Source: Candidatus Protochlamydia phocaeensis
Lineage (GTDB): Bacteria; Chlamydiota; Chlamydiia; Chlamydiales; Parachlamydiaceae
NCBI RefSeq assembly: GCF_001545115.1
Contig: NZ_FCNU01000011.1
Location: forward strand, 186,001 to 250,000
Length of the DNA: 64,000 nucleotides
Direction of reading: 5' to 3'
The position numbers and the translations under genes were made by a program. This document shows, piece after piece, positions 54,382-63,201 of this stretch. Positions within the stretch are counted from its first letter, which is position 1. Each line of letters begins with the position of its first letter. The notes beneath the pieces were generated by a model, which made no database searches, had not been told where the DNA came from, and saw only the letters and a program-made list of their open reading frames with translations.

Positions 54382-55806
54382 TTAGAGTTTGGCATAAGCC
54401 TCAAGCGCTTTTTCGCGAGCTTGCGCGTGATCAACAATGGGGTTTGGATAATCGATGCCAAGCTGCACGCCTGCTCGCCTGATGATTTCATCAGGAGCGG
54501 CCCAAGGCTGATGGATCCATTTGTCGGGAAGCCATTGAAGCTCCGGCACCCACTTTCTTACGTAATGTCCAAGAGGATCGAACTTTTCGCCTTGAGACAC
54601 GGGATTGAAAATGCGGAAATAAGGCGCAGCGTCCGCTCCGCAGCCAGCGACCCACTGCCAGCCCAGCGTATTATTGGCCAAATCGGCATCGACCAATGTG
54701 TTCCAAAACCACGCTGCCCCTTCCTGCCAGGGAATTAATAGATCTTTAACCAGAAAAGAGGCTGCAATCATACGCACACGGTTATGCATCCACCCTGTCT
54801 TCCATAGCTGCCTCATCCCGGCATCAATGATGGGATAGCCGGTCTGTCCCTTTTGCCATGCCTTTAGCGCTGGCCCCGGACGGTTCCAGGCAAAAGACAT
54901 AAAGGCTTCTTTCAAAGGAAAGCTAGGAGTGCGGGGAAAATGATAAAGCAAATGATAGGCGAACTCCCTCCACCCCAGCTGCCTTAAATACGCTTGTGCC
55001 CCTGGATGTTCATAGCCGAACTTCTGGCGTACTCCCTGCCAAATCACGCGAGGAGAGATTTCCCCAAAATGCAGATAAGGTGATAGCTCGGTCGTCCCCT
55101 TCAAGTCCGGACGGTCGCGCATATCCATATAATGGCCAATGATATGCTCTAACCCATTTACAAGATGAGCACGCGCTCCTTTCGAACCTGGGCACCACAT
55201 CTCTTCAAGGCCCGCATCCCAGCGAATCTTGGGAAGCAAAGATAAATCCTCTAAAGAGTCCGAATCGATTTTTTCCGCATAGGCCAGCGCTGCACACGGC
55301 CTTTCCAGCGGAGGCTCAGGCTCTCCCAAACTTAAGCATTTTTTCCAGAAAGGAGTAAAGACTTGAAAGGGATGACTCTGCTTATTGGCAACAGTCCAAG
55401 GCTCAAATAACAAAGAGCCATTAAAACTCATCGCTTTTATTCCTTGTTTTTGCAGCTCCGCCTTAATAGAGGCATCGCGCTGCACAATAAGCGGCTCATA
55501 GCGACGCGTCCAAAAGACACTGTCAGCCCCCGTTTGTTTGATCAGGTCTAAAATAACCTGGAGAGATAAATGCTGACGAATAACAAGGGAAAGCCCTAAG
55601 GACGATAACTCTTTTTGCAAGCTGGCAAGCGAATAATGCAACCACCACCGGCTGGCAGCCCCAGGTGCCCATTCTCCTTCTTCTTCGGGAGCCCAAATAA
55701 ATAAAGGAATGACCGGTCCTCCTTTCCGCATAGCAGCCATCAAAGCAGGCTGATCTTCAAGCCGCAAATCCCGTCTAAACCATACAATCGAAGGCTTGAT
55801 CGACAT
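54382..55806 (-). CDS. phr: deoxyribodipyrimidine photolyase
   Basis: Repairs UV-induced pyrimidine dimers with light and FAD. 474 aa from ATG 55806 (GGAG upstream); a GTG at 55821 would add five residues. The N-terminal alpha/beta domain starts SIVWFRRDLRLEDQPALMAA. The FAD domain includes LRQLGWREFAYHLLYHFPR, GQTGYPIIDAGMRQLWKTGWMHNRVRM, and NNTLGWQWVAGCGADAAPYFRIFNP. The pattern is a class I photolyase; cryptochrome function is possible but less likely. First gene of a three-gene operon with two SDR proteins. Confidence 0.94.
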   Translation of the reverse strand: MSIKPSIVWFRRDLRLEDQPALMAAMRKGGPVIPLFIWAPEEEGEWAPGAASRWWLHYSLASLQKELSSLGLSLVIRQHLSLQVILDLIKQTGADSVFWTRRYEPLIVQRDASIKAELQKQGIKAMSFNGSLLFEPWTVANKQSHPFQVFTPFWKKCLSLGEPEPPLERPCAALAYAEKIDSDSLEDLSLLPKIRWDAGLEEMWCPGSKGARAHLVNGLEHIIGHYMDMRDRPDLKGTTELSPYLHFGEISPRVIWQGVRQKFGYEHPGAQAYLRQLGWREFAYHLLYHFPRTPSFPLKEAFMSFAWNRPGPALKAWQKGQTGYPIIDAGMRQLWKTGWMHNRVRMIAASFLVKDLLIPWQEGAAWFWNTLVDADLANNTLGWQWVAGCGADAAPYFRIFNPVSQGEKFDPLGHYVRKWVPELQWLPDKWIHQPWAAPDEIIRRAGVQLGIDYPNPIVDHAQAREKALEAYAKL

Positions 55807-55966
55807 AACTCTCCATTCCACTCCTTTTATTTTTCACATGAATAGCGACTTACCAGTGCCTGGCTCCTTTAAGCCCCTGCTAACTAATCGGCCCTCTCAA
55901 TCGCCAAACGTCCAACAATATCAAGATGGGGATTTATCGCATTATTTTCAACAAAGGAAATGAGAT

Positions 55967-56002
55967 TAATTAATTTAATTAACTAATTAATTAAATTAAT
56001 TA
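55967..56002 (+). repeat. 16-bp AT-only inverted repeat in the F-box gene leader
   Basis: TAATTAATTTAATTAA (55967-55982) and its exact complement (55987-56002) flank CTAA. The surrounding 322-base gap (55807-56128) is AT-rich and has no gene; the last 120 bases before the F-box start are nearly pure A and T. Confidence 0.5.
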
Positions 56003-56128
56003 TTAACAAATAAAATAAATAAAAAAAACAATAACTTGAACAATTAAACCAACAAAACATATAATCAACAAAAAAAATTAAAAATTTAATGAAATAAAAT
56101 TTAAAAACAAATAAAAAAAATATTAATT

Positions 56129-57898
56129 ATGAATAATATAAATACTTGTTCAATTTATTTACCAAATGAAATAATTTCCCATATTCTTTCTTATGCCGAC
56201 GAGCAAACCCTTGGATCCGCCAGCCGTGTGTGCAAAAACTGGTATGGGATTTGCCATGACGCTTATTTTGAAGGATGGAAATTATGCCACGCGCGCATTT
56301 GGAGAGAGCCTGTCCGTACAACTAAAGAGTATCCGGATGCTTTTGCTGTGATGCGGGCGCGTTTTAGCCTTTTAAATTTCCCTTTTATTAGATGGAATTT
56401 GAAGGAATTAGGCTATCGCATTTCTTCTGTGGCGGATGGCATTTTAGCGATCAGACACTATAAAGCGAATAAACTTGCTCCCATGGCATATCTTGTGCCG
56501 GTCCCAGGAGAGCTGCGCCCCCAGATGCATGTTCTTTTTCAGGAATGGTATGCCAAAATAGCCGAGCTTTACTTCGAAGAAAAGAAAGAAGAAGCGCGCT
56601 ACCTGATTCAAGAGATTGCCTATACTTTTCATGACGCCAATAAACATACCGAACTGACACACCTTCGCCATCACGTCTTTTTGATGCTCCTTAGCACCGA
56701 AATGCAAAATGAAGAGAGAAAATTGGCGTATTATACCTTTAAAAACCTTTTTATTTCCGATGCCTCTCTGATCGCTTATTTAAGCCCGATGCAAGAAAAA
56801 TGGGAATTTTTGTACACAAGTGCGCTATATGACTTCCCTGAATTAATGCAAGCTTGCTTGGCACTCAATCCTCTCGAACTTCAAGAGGATGGCATTATCT
56901 TGCTAGAAGCAGCGGCAAGCAATAAGCATTTCGGTATTTTGCATCAGCTCTTATCGCACCAGCCTCCCCTTCCCTGCACAAATCCGCACAATCCTTGCGA
57001 TACTCCTTTGCACGCTTTATGCAGGCTCGATGAGAATAAGATGGACGAAGAAGAGATGCAAGCCTGGCTACATTTTACAACACTTTTAATGGAGCGAGGC
57101 TGCTCTTTATTTCAAGTAGATGAGCAAAATGAAGAGACTCCTTTACAAATCGCATGCAAGCATGCCAATCCAGCCATGCTCAGGCACCTTTTAAAGTCCT
57201 TGCCTAAAGACACTCCTAAAGACACACTAAAAGCGCTTGTGAATTATTTTTTTACAAATCTAGACGAAGAGACTGCGGATGAAATCTATGACGAATTTCC
57301 TAAATGGCTCCTGACACTTCAAGTCATTCTTGATTATCAGCCAGAATTAAAAAATGAAATTAACTTAAATAATCTTTTGCATTTTTATCCAAAAATGCTC
57401 CCTGCCTTGCTCATCTATACCGATCCGCAAGACAAAACGTACCTTAACCATCTTTTTAAAGCCTTTTTAATCGCGCATTTTACCTATGTACACAATCTTG
57501 TTAGAGATCATGGAGAACATCCCGAATTTCTTTTTGAACAATTAAATAACCGCTTCGATTTAATGCGCGAACAGTTTGAACTTTTTTCTGAGAGCATTGA
57601 TAAAAATGAGCAAAATGAGAAGCAAGAGACGGTCCTGCATATGGTCATTCTTTCGCTGAAAAGGATCGAAAACGTTTTAGAAGTCTATGAGATCGACTCC
57701 CATTCAGATGTATTTCAGTTATGCGAAACCCATTATCTTACCCTGTGCCGCCCATTAGCCAGTTTAGATAATTTTCAAATTCAAGACGCTAACGGCAAAC
57801 AACCGCTTGACCTTGCAAACCAATTTGGCTATCAAAAATTCTGCGGTTTTCTTTCAAGCTTATCTGACTATAAAATGGACATAGACTCAAAGCTTTAG
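56129..57898 (+). CDS. F-box and ankyrin-repeat protein, putative SCF-hijacking effector
   Basis: 589 aa. Residues 9-58 form a clear F-box: IYLPNEIISHILSYADEQTL, then SRVCKNWYGICHD and W at the end, the part that binds Skp1 in eukaryotic SCF ligases. Ankyrin-like repeats follow (DTPLHALCRL about 291; ETPLQIACKHANPAMLRHLL about 334; a last NGKQPLDLANQFGYQKFCGFL about 555), which could hold the substrate. No signal peptide is visible. F-box proteins are strongly expanded in amoeba-associated chlamydiae and imply recruitment of host ubiquitin ligase. No classical ribosome site is visible in the AT-rich leader. Paired terminators lie downstream. Confidence 0.87.
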   Translation: MNNINTCSIYLPNEIISHILSYADEQTLGSASRVCKNWYGICHDAYFEGWKLCHARIWREPVRTTKEYPDAFAVMRARFSLLNFPFIRWNLKELGYRISSVADGILAIRHYKANKLAPMAYLVPVPGELRPQMHVLFQEWYAKIAELYFEEKKEEARYLIQEIAYTFHDANKHTELTHLRHHVFLMLLSTEMQNEERKLAYYTFKNLFISDASLIAYLSPMQEKWEFLYTSALYDFPELMQACLALNPLELQEDGIILLEAAASNKHFGILHQLLSHQPPLPCTNPHNPCDTPLHALCRLDENKMDEEEMQAWLHFTTLLMERGCSLFQVDEQNEETPLQIACKHANPAMLRHLLKSLPKDTPKDTLKALVNYFFTNLDEETADEIYDEFPKWLLTLQVILDYQPELKNEINLNNLLHFYPKMLPALLIYTDPQDKTYLNHLFKAFLIAHFTYVHNLVRDHGEHPEFLFEQLNNRFDLMREQFELFSESIDKNEQNEKQETVLHMVILSLKRIENVLEVYEIDSHSDVFQLCETHYLTLCRPLASLDNFQIQDANGKQPLDLANQFGYQKFCGFLSSLSDYKMDIDSKL

Positions 57899-57918
57899 AC
57901 CTTTTGGCTCCCCTTTTC

Positions 57919-57951
57919 GGCTCTTTTGCTTGCTTCTGCCGCAAAAGAGCC
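57919..57951. terminator. hairpin after the F-box gene
   Basis: GGCTCTTTTGC (57919-57929) pairs with GCAAAAGAGCC (57941-57951) around an eleven-base loop. Confidence 0.6.
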
Positions 57952-57953
57952 AT

Positions 57954-57985
57954 AGCCAGCCCAGCTTGCCATGCGTCGGCTGGCT
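57954..57985. terminator. second hairpin between convergent genes
   Basis: AGCCAGCC (57954-57961) pairs with GGCTGGCT (57978-57985), then TATTT on the plus strand. It lies 11 bases before the stop of the minus-strand gene. Confidence 0.5.
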
Positions 57986-57996
57986 TATTTAAGCAA

Positions 57997-60018
57997 CTAT
58001 GAAGTCACCAAATTGGGAATAGGAATATCTCCTACCTGAAGCGGCCCAGGCAAGGATCCGGAAGTTGAACTTGCAGAAAGCCCTTGTGCTGCGCAAGCCA
58101 TCCTTCTGTCGGTATGCCCCCATGAAAGTTCGCCTTTGACGAACGGACTGTTTTCCCCTGCCTTCGCTTGAGCAATTTGATGCGCTAAATAGGCAGGATT
58201 GTGAATTTCATGCCTTTCATTTAAATAATCGTTAACTGAATACCGCACCTCTTCCTGCACTTGCTGGCCATTCCGCTCTCGCAGTCTTGTAATGTATAGG
58301 CCGCGATTGGATTGGAAAAGATTATGGATCAGCGTCACCACTACCCACTTCAGCCATTGAGCCTGGCGATCAGCCCAAGCTAAAATAATATCTAAAGGAG
58401 CAAAGCCCGACTTCACTCGCGTAATGGGCATACGGAAAAGATTGGGAAGATTTTGCACACATTTTTCGCCGATTCTTTGTACGCGATAGGCGCAATTTCT
58501 GCCGGCAAATTGAAAAACTCCGCTTGTAGTCATAATAGCAAAAATGCGCTGCAAGACTTGCTTGCTCTCTTCTTCCGTAGGAAAAACAGGATAAGTCGCT
58601 AATTGCCGATGCGTATAAGCCCCATTTTGATCAAGCAAGCATAATACACGTACCACTGTATCGCAAAACATCATTAGTCCGTCTAATAATCCACGCTGAA
58701 AGCGATAAGCGTAAACTCCCACATTGAGCTCTTTCCATTGTCCATTGCCCATAGCAATATATAACTGCCAAAACCCGTGGCAATCAAGAGCCGTGAGATC
58801 GGGCTTCTGACGCGTTGCTGCAGCTTTGTAAAAAAAAGTACGCCCTTTTACTTCCTCGCCATATTGCCGCTCTAATTCTTCTTGAGAGACAAGGCCGGTC
58901 GGCGGCACATGATTCATCCAATTATCGGCTGTCCATGTTTTATAGGGAGGCGCATCATAACTTTGCGTATTCGCATTCCACCTGCCATGTATAGGATGAA
59001 AATTAACAAATCCCCACGCAGATAAATTTACATTGACTTCTTCTAAATTTCTTCTTGCCGATAATTCAAATAGCTCGTCTACTGTCAGATGATAGCTGCC
59101 ATTTTCAAAATGGATCTCCTTATCGGGCTTTAAAATATTGATGCGTTTTTGCTTGGCAGGATCGAATACGGTAAAGTCTCCATCGCAATCGTAAACGGGC
59201 AAAGTCAATACTTTTTTAGTCACCCCAGTCACTTCCGTTGCGATCTTTTCAATCGCCAGCATTTCCTGATTAAGACTGCGCACCTTCCCCAAAGGACTCG
59301 ATAAAAGAGCTGCCCTGATTTTTTTTCGCGCATGATTGTACTCAATAAAAGCATCGACAGGATTGTAATCGCGAATGGCCCAACCAAAAAAATTCTTCCG
59401 ATACGACGGATTATTGAGCAGCAAAGCCACCCACTCTGGATAGCAAGCAGCTTTTTTTAATTGGTCTATTTCTAAAGCATTAAGTTCTTTGTTGATGGCC
59501 AATTTTTCTTGATTTTTCCATTGCTGGGCAGAAGCGATCAGCTGGGCCAAACAAGCAGGATCTGGTTCTGCAAGCGGATCTATCCCCCCATTGCACTCCC
59601 TCAATCTGTAGCGGAATCCCACTTCTTGCAGCTTCAGCTTATCATACTCTCTCTTTAACTCCGGATCCACCATCTGCAATCTTTCAATTTCTTGCTCGAC
59701 TAATTTTGCTAACTGTAAATAGGGTTGAAAACGGCTGCGATAAGCCTCTGCTTGCTGGCGAAAAGCAGGGTCTGAATTGGCCCCATCAAAAAACTTCACT
59801 GCCTTTTTTTCTAATCCTTCAATCGACGCATTTAGGATTCGAGTCAACTGCAATAACCTAGGTTCTACATCATGAGTTACCAAAGGGCAAACATAGCGGT
59901 TCCACCAACCTTCCCCAGTAATCCGGCCAATTTTATTATAATTCACCATCGGCTGCTCGCAGTCATACAGAATCTGCTGAACTTGATCCGCAGTCAAAGG
60001 TCGAATTCCATTGCTCAT
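57997..60018 (-). CDS. large hypothetical protein, possible host-interaction factor
   Basis: 673 aa, not recognised. Residues about 45-200 are helical and coiled-coil-like. The middle (about 290-430) is mixed beta/alpha and rich in Trp, Tyr and His (AWGFVNFHPIHGRWNANTQSYD, FWQLYIAMGNGQWKELNVGVYAYRFQRG). A moderately hydrophobic pair of helices lies around 430-460 (LLDGLMMFCDTVVRVLCLLD). The C-terminal 70 residues are polar and disordered. No signal peptide or known catalytic signature can be named; conserved-looking His, Cys and Asp residues (HGFW, GRNCAYRV) could hint at an enzyme. Monocistronic, ATG 60018 with AGGA upstream, beside the F-box gene. Confidence 0.6.
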   Translation of the reverse strand: MSNGIRPLTADQVQQILYDCEQPMVNYNKIGRITGEGWWNRYVCPLVTHDVEPRLLQLTRILNASIEGLEKKAVKFFDGANSDPAFRQQAEAYRSRFQPYLQLAKLVEQEIERLQMVDPELKREYDKLKLQEVGFRYRLRECNGGIDPLAEPDPACLAQLIASAQQWKNQEKLAINKELNALEIDQLKKAACYPEWVALLLNNPSYRKNFFGWAIRDYNPVDAFIEYNHARKKIRAALLSSPLGKVRSLNQEMLAIEKIATEVTGVTKKVLTLPVYDCDGDFTVFDPAKQKRINILKPDKEIHFENGSYHLTVDELFELSARRNLEEVNVNLSAWGFVNFHPIHGRWNANTQSYDAPPYKTWTADNWMNHVPPTGLVSQEELERQYGEEVKGRTFFYKAAATRQKPDLTALDCHGFWQLYIAMGNGQWKELNVGVYAYRFQRGLLDGLMMFCDTVVRVLCLLDQNGAYTHRQLATYPVFPTEEESKQVLQRIFAIMTTSGVFQFAGRNCAYRVQRIGEKCVQNLPNLFRMPITRVKSGFAPLDIILAWADRQAQWLKWVVVTLIHNLFQSNRGLYITRLRERNGQQVQEEVRYSVNDYLNERHEIHNPAYLAHQIAQAKAGENSPFVKGELSWGHTDRRMACAAQGLSASSTSGSLPGPLQVGDIPIPNLVTS

Positions 60019-60064
60019 ACTATTATCCTATGTTTTTGTTACCAAAGGGAGGTTATCCTACAAT

Positions 60065-60202
60065 TTTTATAAATCTAATGCAACACTGGAAATTATAGAA
60101 AAACATTTACAAACAATTAAGCAAACAAAATAAATTTATTTAAAAAATTTAATAAATCATTTAAAATAAGAAGAAAATTTCTTATTATATAAAAGGTTTG
60201 TT
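60065..60202 (+). promoter_or_regulatory. AT-rich leader of the small coiled-coil gene
   Basis: A nearly pure A/T stretch with an 8-bp hairpin AATAAGAA/TTCTTATT (60165-60172 with 60179-60186) shortly before AAAGG, the ribosome site of the gene starting at 60203. The same arrangement precedes other accessory genes here. Confidence 0.35.
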
Positions 60203-60709
60203 ATGCGTATTGAATTTGATCCCTCCTCTTTTTCCTCTTCAGGTATTCAAAAGGAACAAGAAGTGAGAGAATCTTTAGATCAACTAGAGAATCATCAGGA
60301 AGAGTACTTTGAAAAATTTCATCTCTTTTTAAATACTTTCGATAGCGACTTGAATTTAGAAGAGTTACAGCTAAAAAACGCGGGAGAAAGCTTAAAGGTT
60401 CTAGCCAATCAGGTCAGAGAACAGATTGAAACTTTAAAGAATCCCTTGTCTATCCAAGCATTTAAAGAAGAATACGAAGCGCAATTCACCGACCTTCATA
60501 GCCAACTGGCCGATATGACAGAGCAGGCAGTAAAAAAAGCGAAAGAGGATGTTGAATTAAAATATAAAGAATTAGCTTCCCATCTTCCCATTCCTCCAGC
60601 AGCAGCCTTAGAGCTTCAACTGTTAATTGCTCGCTGCAAAACCCTAATCATTGTATCAAGAGAGCAGCTAGAATTGATAAGAAACCTGCGAACAATCGAT
60701 CTAAAATAA
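60203..60709 (+). CDS. small helical/coiled-coil hypothetical protein
   Basis: 168 aa, acidic, almost wholly helical. Heptads run through residues about 20-130 (EVRESLDQLENHQEEYFEKFHLFL, EEYEAQFTDLHSQLADMTEQAVKKAKEDVELKYKEL). It starts with a short Ser-rich stretch. No signal peptide, membrane segment or named family is visible. A chaperone for type III secretion or a cytoplasmic scaffold are possibilities in chlamydiae, but nothing in the sequence decides this. It has its own AT-rich leader and a strong terminator. Confidence 0.65.
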   Translation: MRIEFDPSSFSSSGIQKEQEVRESLDQLENHQEEYFEKFHLFLNTFDSDLNLEELQLKNAGESLKVLANQVREQIETLKNPLSIQAFKEEYEAQFTDLHSQLADMTEQAVKKAKEDVELKYKELASHLPIPPAAALELQLLIARCKTLIIVSREQLELIRNLRTIDLK

Positions 60710-60729
60710 GGATGGCTATTTGAGATCAT

Positions 60730-60771
60730 CTCTCCCTAGCACTCGGATTTAAGCCATTAGCAGTTTTTTAA
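60730..60771 (+). repeat. dispersed repeat, short copy at 60.7 kb
   Basis: TCTCTCCCTAGCACTCGGAT, then TTAAGCCATTAGCAGTTTTT (core 60753-60771). Between the coiled-coil gene and its terminator. Confidence 0.5.
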
Positions 60772-60798
60772 GACTCTTCTAACTTGAATTCTCTTTAT

Positions 60799-60834
60799 AG
60801 AAAAAGCTTGTCTATCGGATAGCAAGCTTTTTCT
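60799..60834. terminator. strong bidirectional terminator
   Basis: AGAAAAAGCTTG pairs with CAAGCTTTTTCT, with an inner CTAT/ATAG extension. A T-run is built into both sides. It serves the coiled-coil gene and, on the other strand, the small frame ending at 60838. Confidence 0.8.
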
Positions 60835-60837
60835 ATA

Positions 60838-61110
60838 TCATCCATCTAATAATGACAGATTTAAAAGGGTTTGGGTGACTTGAATATGCTCATCTGTTGG
60901 AACCAGGCAAGCTTGTTTAGGCTCCCTTTCAAATAAACGCCGGGCATTCCCAAACTCAGGTAAATAAGCAGTTTTCATACACTCTCTAAGGACAAAATTC
61001 CCTGCATTTGAATGAAATTTTTTAGAGGAACCTGCTGACGATTTTTCCTTTACTTCTGCAAAGACGCTTGTCCGATACTCTGCCATTATTAAATTAGAGC
61101 CCGCCGCCAA
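60838..61110 (-). CDS. small frame of uncertain status, perhaps a truncated gene
   Basis: 90 codons from a TTG at 61110, or 82 from the internal ATG at 61086 (AEYRTSVFAEVKEK). The frame is open further upstream to about 61200, and the upstream part (GPPLYRLFPTRALDAKLLAAG) reads like protein but has no start codon. A strong terminator follows the stop by three bases. This fits the 3' end of a decayed gene as well as an intact small one. No family recognised. The remaining bases to 61417 hold only AT-rich DNA. Confidence 0.35.
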   Translation of the reverse strand: MAAGSNLIMAEYRTSVFAEVKEKSSAGSSKKFHSNAGNFVLRECMKTAYLPEFGNARRLFEREPKQACLVPTDEHIQVTQTLLNLSLLDG

Positions 61111-61417
61111 TAGCTTGGCATCTAAAGCGCGAGTGGGAAAAAGCCGATAAAGGGGAGGCCCATTTAAATCATTAGATAGATAAATAATCCCAAAAACTCA
61201 AACTCACATCCTTAAAAATTAATCAACAAACTATTTCAAGTATTAAATAAACATTTCTCATAATTGCAATATTAATTTTGCAAATGCATTAATAACGTCT
61301 AACTTTCAAAATTTCCTTTTTATTGAACTTTTCAAATCCCCTGTATCGTGTACCTTGCATATTTTCCCTCTCCCTATTAGAATATTTACATTCATATTAT
61401 TTACTTCTAGAGGGCAA

Positions 61418-61717
61418 ATGGCTGAATTAGATAAGGAAACAATAAAAAAATTGACGCGTCTTTGTCGCATTGATTGCACAGAAGAAGAACAAGAGTCTTT
61501 ATTAAAAGATTTGAAAAAAATTTTAGATTATATCGAACAGCTTCAAGAGATTGACACGGAAAATGTGCAGCCTTGCAATCATGTTTTAGATGATATTGCG
61601 AATGTCATGCGGGAAGATGCCGTAGGCGAGGTCTTGGATCGGGAAGTTTTTTTAGCCAACGCTCCTTCGCATATTGGAGGAATGATCCGCGTTCCGCCCG
61701 TCATCAAACAAAATTAA
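61418..61717 (+). CDS. gatC: Asp/Glu-tRNA amidotransferase subunit C
   Basis: GatC braces the GatA-GatB complex. 99 aa from ATG 61418 (AGAGGGC ribosome site); the frame is open for 21 codons more, but the family begins MAELDKETIKKLTRLCRI. Conserved blocks: LARL-like start, KKILDYIEQLQEIDTENVQP and the C-terminal REDAVGEVLDREVFLANAP. GatCAB amidates Glu-tRNA(Gln) and Asp-tRNA(Asn). First gene of gatC-gatA-gatB. Confidence 0.95.
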   Translation: MAELDKETIKKLTRLCRIDCTEEEQESLLKDLKKILDYIEQLQEIDTENVQPCNHVLDDIANVMREDAVGEVLDREVFLANAPSHIGGMIRVPPVIKQN

Positions 61718-61731
61718 GCTTTAGAGGATCC

Positions 61732-63201
61732 ATGTACAAATTTTCAGCTATTGAAATTCGAGACAAGTTTATTCGGGGAGAGTTAACGGCGGTTTCGATT
61801 TTCCAGCATTACTTAGCCCGCATAGCAACGTATGAAAGCCAAGTCGGCGCTTTTATTAAAGTCTATGAAGATAAAATCCTCTCTCAGGCAGAAGCATTGG
61901 ATAAAAAAAGAAAAAGCAATCAGCCTTTGGGTAAGCTTGCCGGCCTTCCAATTGCCATTAAAGATAATATTCTTGTTAAAGGCGAAATCGCCACTTGCGC
62001 CTCCAAATTTCTGACCAATTTCCGCGCGCCTTATCAAGCCAGCGTCATCGATCAGCTTTTGGCCGAAGATGCCTTGATCATCGGTAAAACCAATATGGAT
62101 GAATTTGCCATGGGTTCATCGACCGAGAATTCTGCGCTGCAAAAAACCCGCAATCCTTGGAATCTTGCTTGTACGCCAGGAGGCTCCTCCGGCGGTTCAG
62201 CTGCGGCTGTAGCTGCACGGATGGCCCCTCTAGCTTTAGGCAGCGACACGGGCGGATCTGTCCGCCTGCCAGCAGCATTCTGCGGGGTGGTTGGTTTCAA
62301 ACCGACTTATGGAAGGGTTTCTCGCTATGGCCTGGTGGCCTACGGCTCTTCGCTCGACCAAATCGGACCTTTGGCAACCAACACGGCAGACACTGCCCTT
62401 TTAATGGAAGTGATTGGAAGACACTGCGAAAAAGATTCGACCAGCATCCCTCAAGATCCTGAAGCTTATTTGAGCCAATTTACTTCTTCCATTCAAGGAA
62501 TGAAGATCGGCATTCCATGGCAATTTTTAGAAGGACTGGCTGATGAGCCTAAGAAGGTTTTCCAACAGTCCGTTGATTTGATGAAGGATTTAGGCGCCGA
62601 AATTGTCGAAGTAGACTTGAGCATTCTCAAATACTCTGTTGCAGTCTATTACATTTTAGCGACAGCCGAGGCATCAACCAATTTGGCGCGCTTTGACGGC
62701 ATTCGCTACGGGCAGCGCTCCGCACGGGCCAAGACGCTCGAAGAGGTCTATGATTTCTCTAAAGAGGAAGGCTTCGGCCCTGAAGTCAAAAGGCGCATCA
62801 TGCTGGGGACATTCGTTCTATCCGCAGGCTATCAGGATGCTTATTACAAAAAGGCGCAAAAGGTGCGCACTTTAATTTTGCGCAGCTATAAAGCTGCCTT
62901 CAATAAATGCGATCTGATCGCTTCCCCAGTCTCTCCATTTGCAGCATTTGAAATCGGGGCAATTAAAGATCCGTTGCAGATGTATTTAGAAGACATTTAT
63001 ACCATCGGGATTAACTTGGCAGGCCTTCCGGCCATTAGCCTTCCCAATGGCTTTAGCCAAGATGGCAAACCCATGGGCTTGCAATTGATCGGCCCTCAAA
63101 AGCATGATAGGCACGTTTTAAACGTCGCTCATATTCTAGAAAATGCGTTACCCATTCGCAATGCCATCCCCGAACTTGTCAAAGAGGAGAATCCTGCATG
63201 A
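61732..63201 (+). CDS. gatA: Asp/Glu-tRNA amidotransferase subunit A
   Basis: The amidase subunit, releasing ammonia from glutamine for tRNA amidation. 489 aa, amidase signature family. The Ser-cisSer-Lys triad is Lys77 (AIKDNI), Ser152 ([12 protein letters not shown]) and Ser176 (SDTGGSVR). [29 protein letters not shown] is diagnostic. It begins 14 bases after gatC and its stop overlaps the gatB start (ATGA). Confidence 0.97.
   Translation: MYKFSAIEIRDKFIRGELTAVSIFQHYLARIATYESQVGAFIKVYEDKILSQAEALDKKRKSNQPLGKLAGLPIAIKDNILVKGEIATCASKFLTNFRAPYQASVIDQLLAEDALIIGKTNMDEFAMGSSTENSALQKTRNPWNLACTPGGSSGGSAAAVAARMAPLALGSDTGGSVRLPAAFCGVVGFKPTYGRVSRYGLVAYGSSLDQIGPLATNTADTALLMEVIGRHCEKDSTSIPQDPEAYLSQFTSSIQGMKIGIPWQFLEGLADEPKKVFQQSVDLMKDLGAEIVEVDLSILKYSVAVYYILATAEASTNLARFDGIRYGQRSARAKTLEEVYDFSKEEGFGPEVKRRIMLGTFVLSAGYQDAYYKKAQKVRTLILRSYKAAFNKCDLIASPVSPFAAFEIGAIKDPLQMYLEDIYTIGINLAGLPAISLPNGFSQDGKPMGLQLIGPQKHDRHVLNVAHILENALPIRNAIPELVKEENPA

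Noticed and set aside
8103-60771. CRISPR array
   Set aside because: The dispersed repeats are kilobases apart with no regular spacers and no cas genes, so they are not a CRISPR.
61355-61417. Upstream extension of gatC
   Set aside because: GatC proteins begin at the MAEL-type Met at 61418, which has its own ribosome site; the extension is hydrophobic chance sequence.
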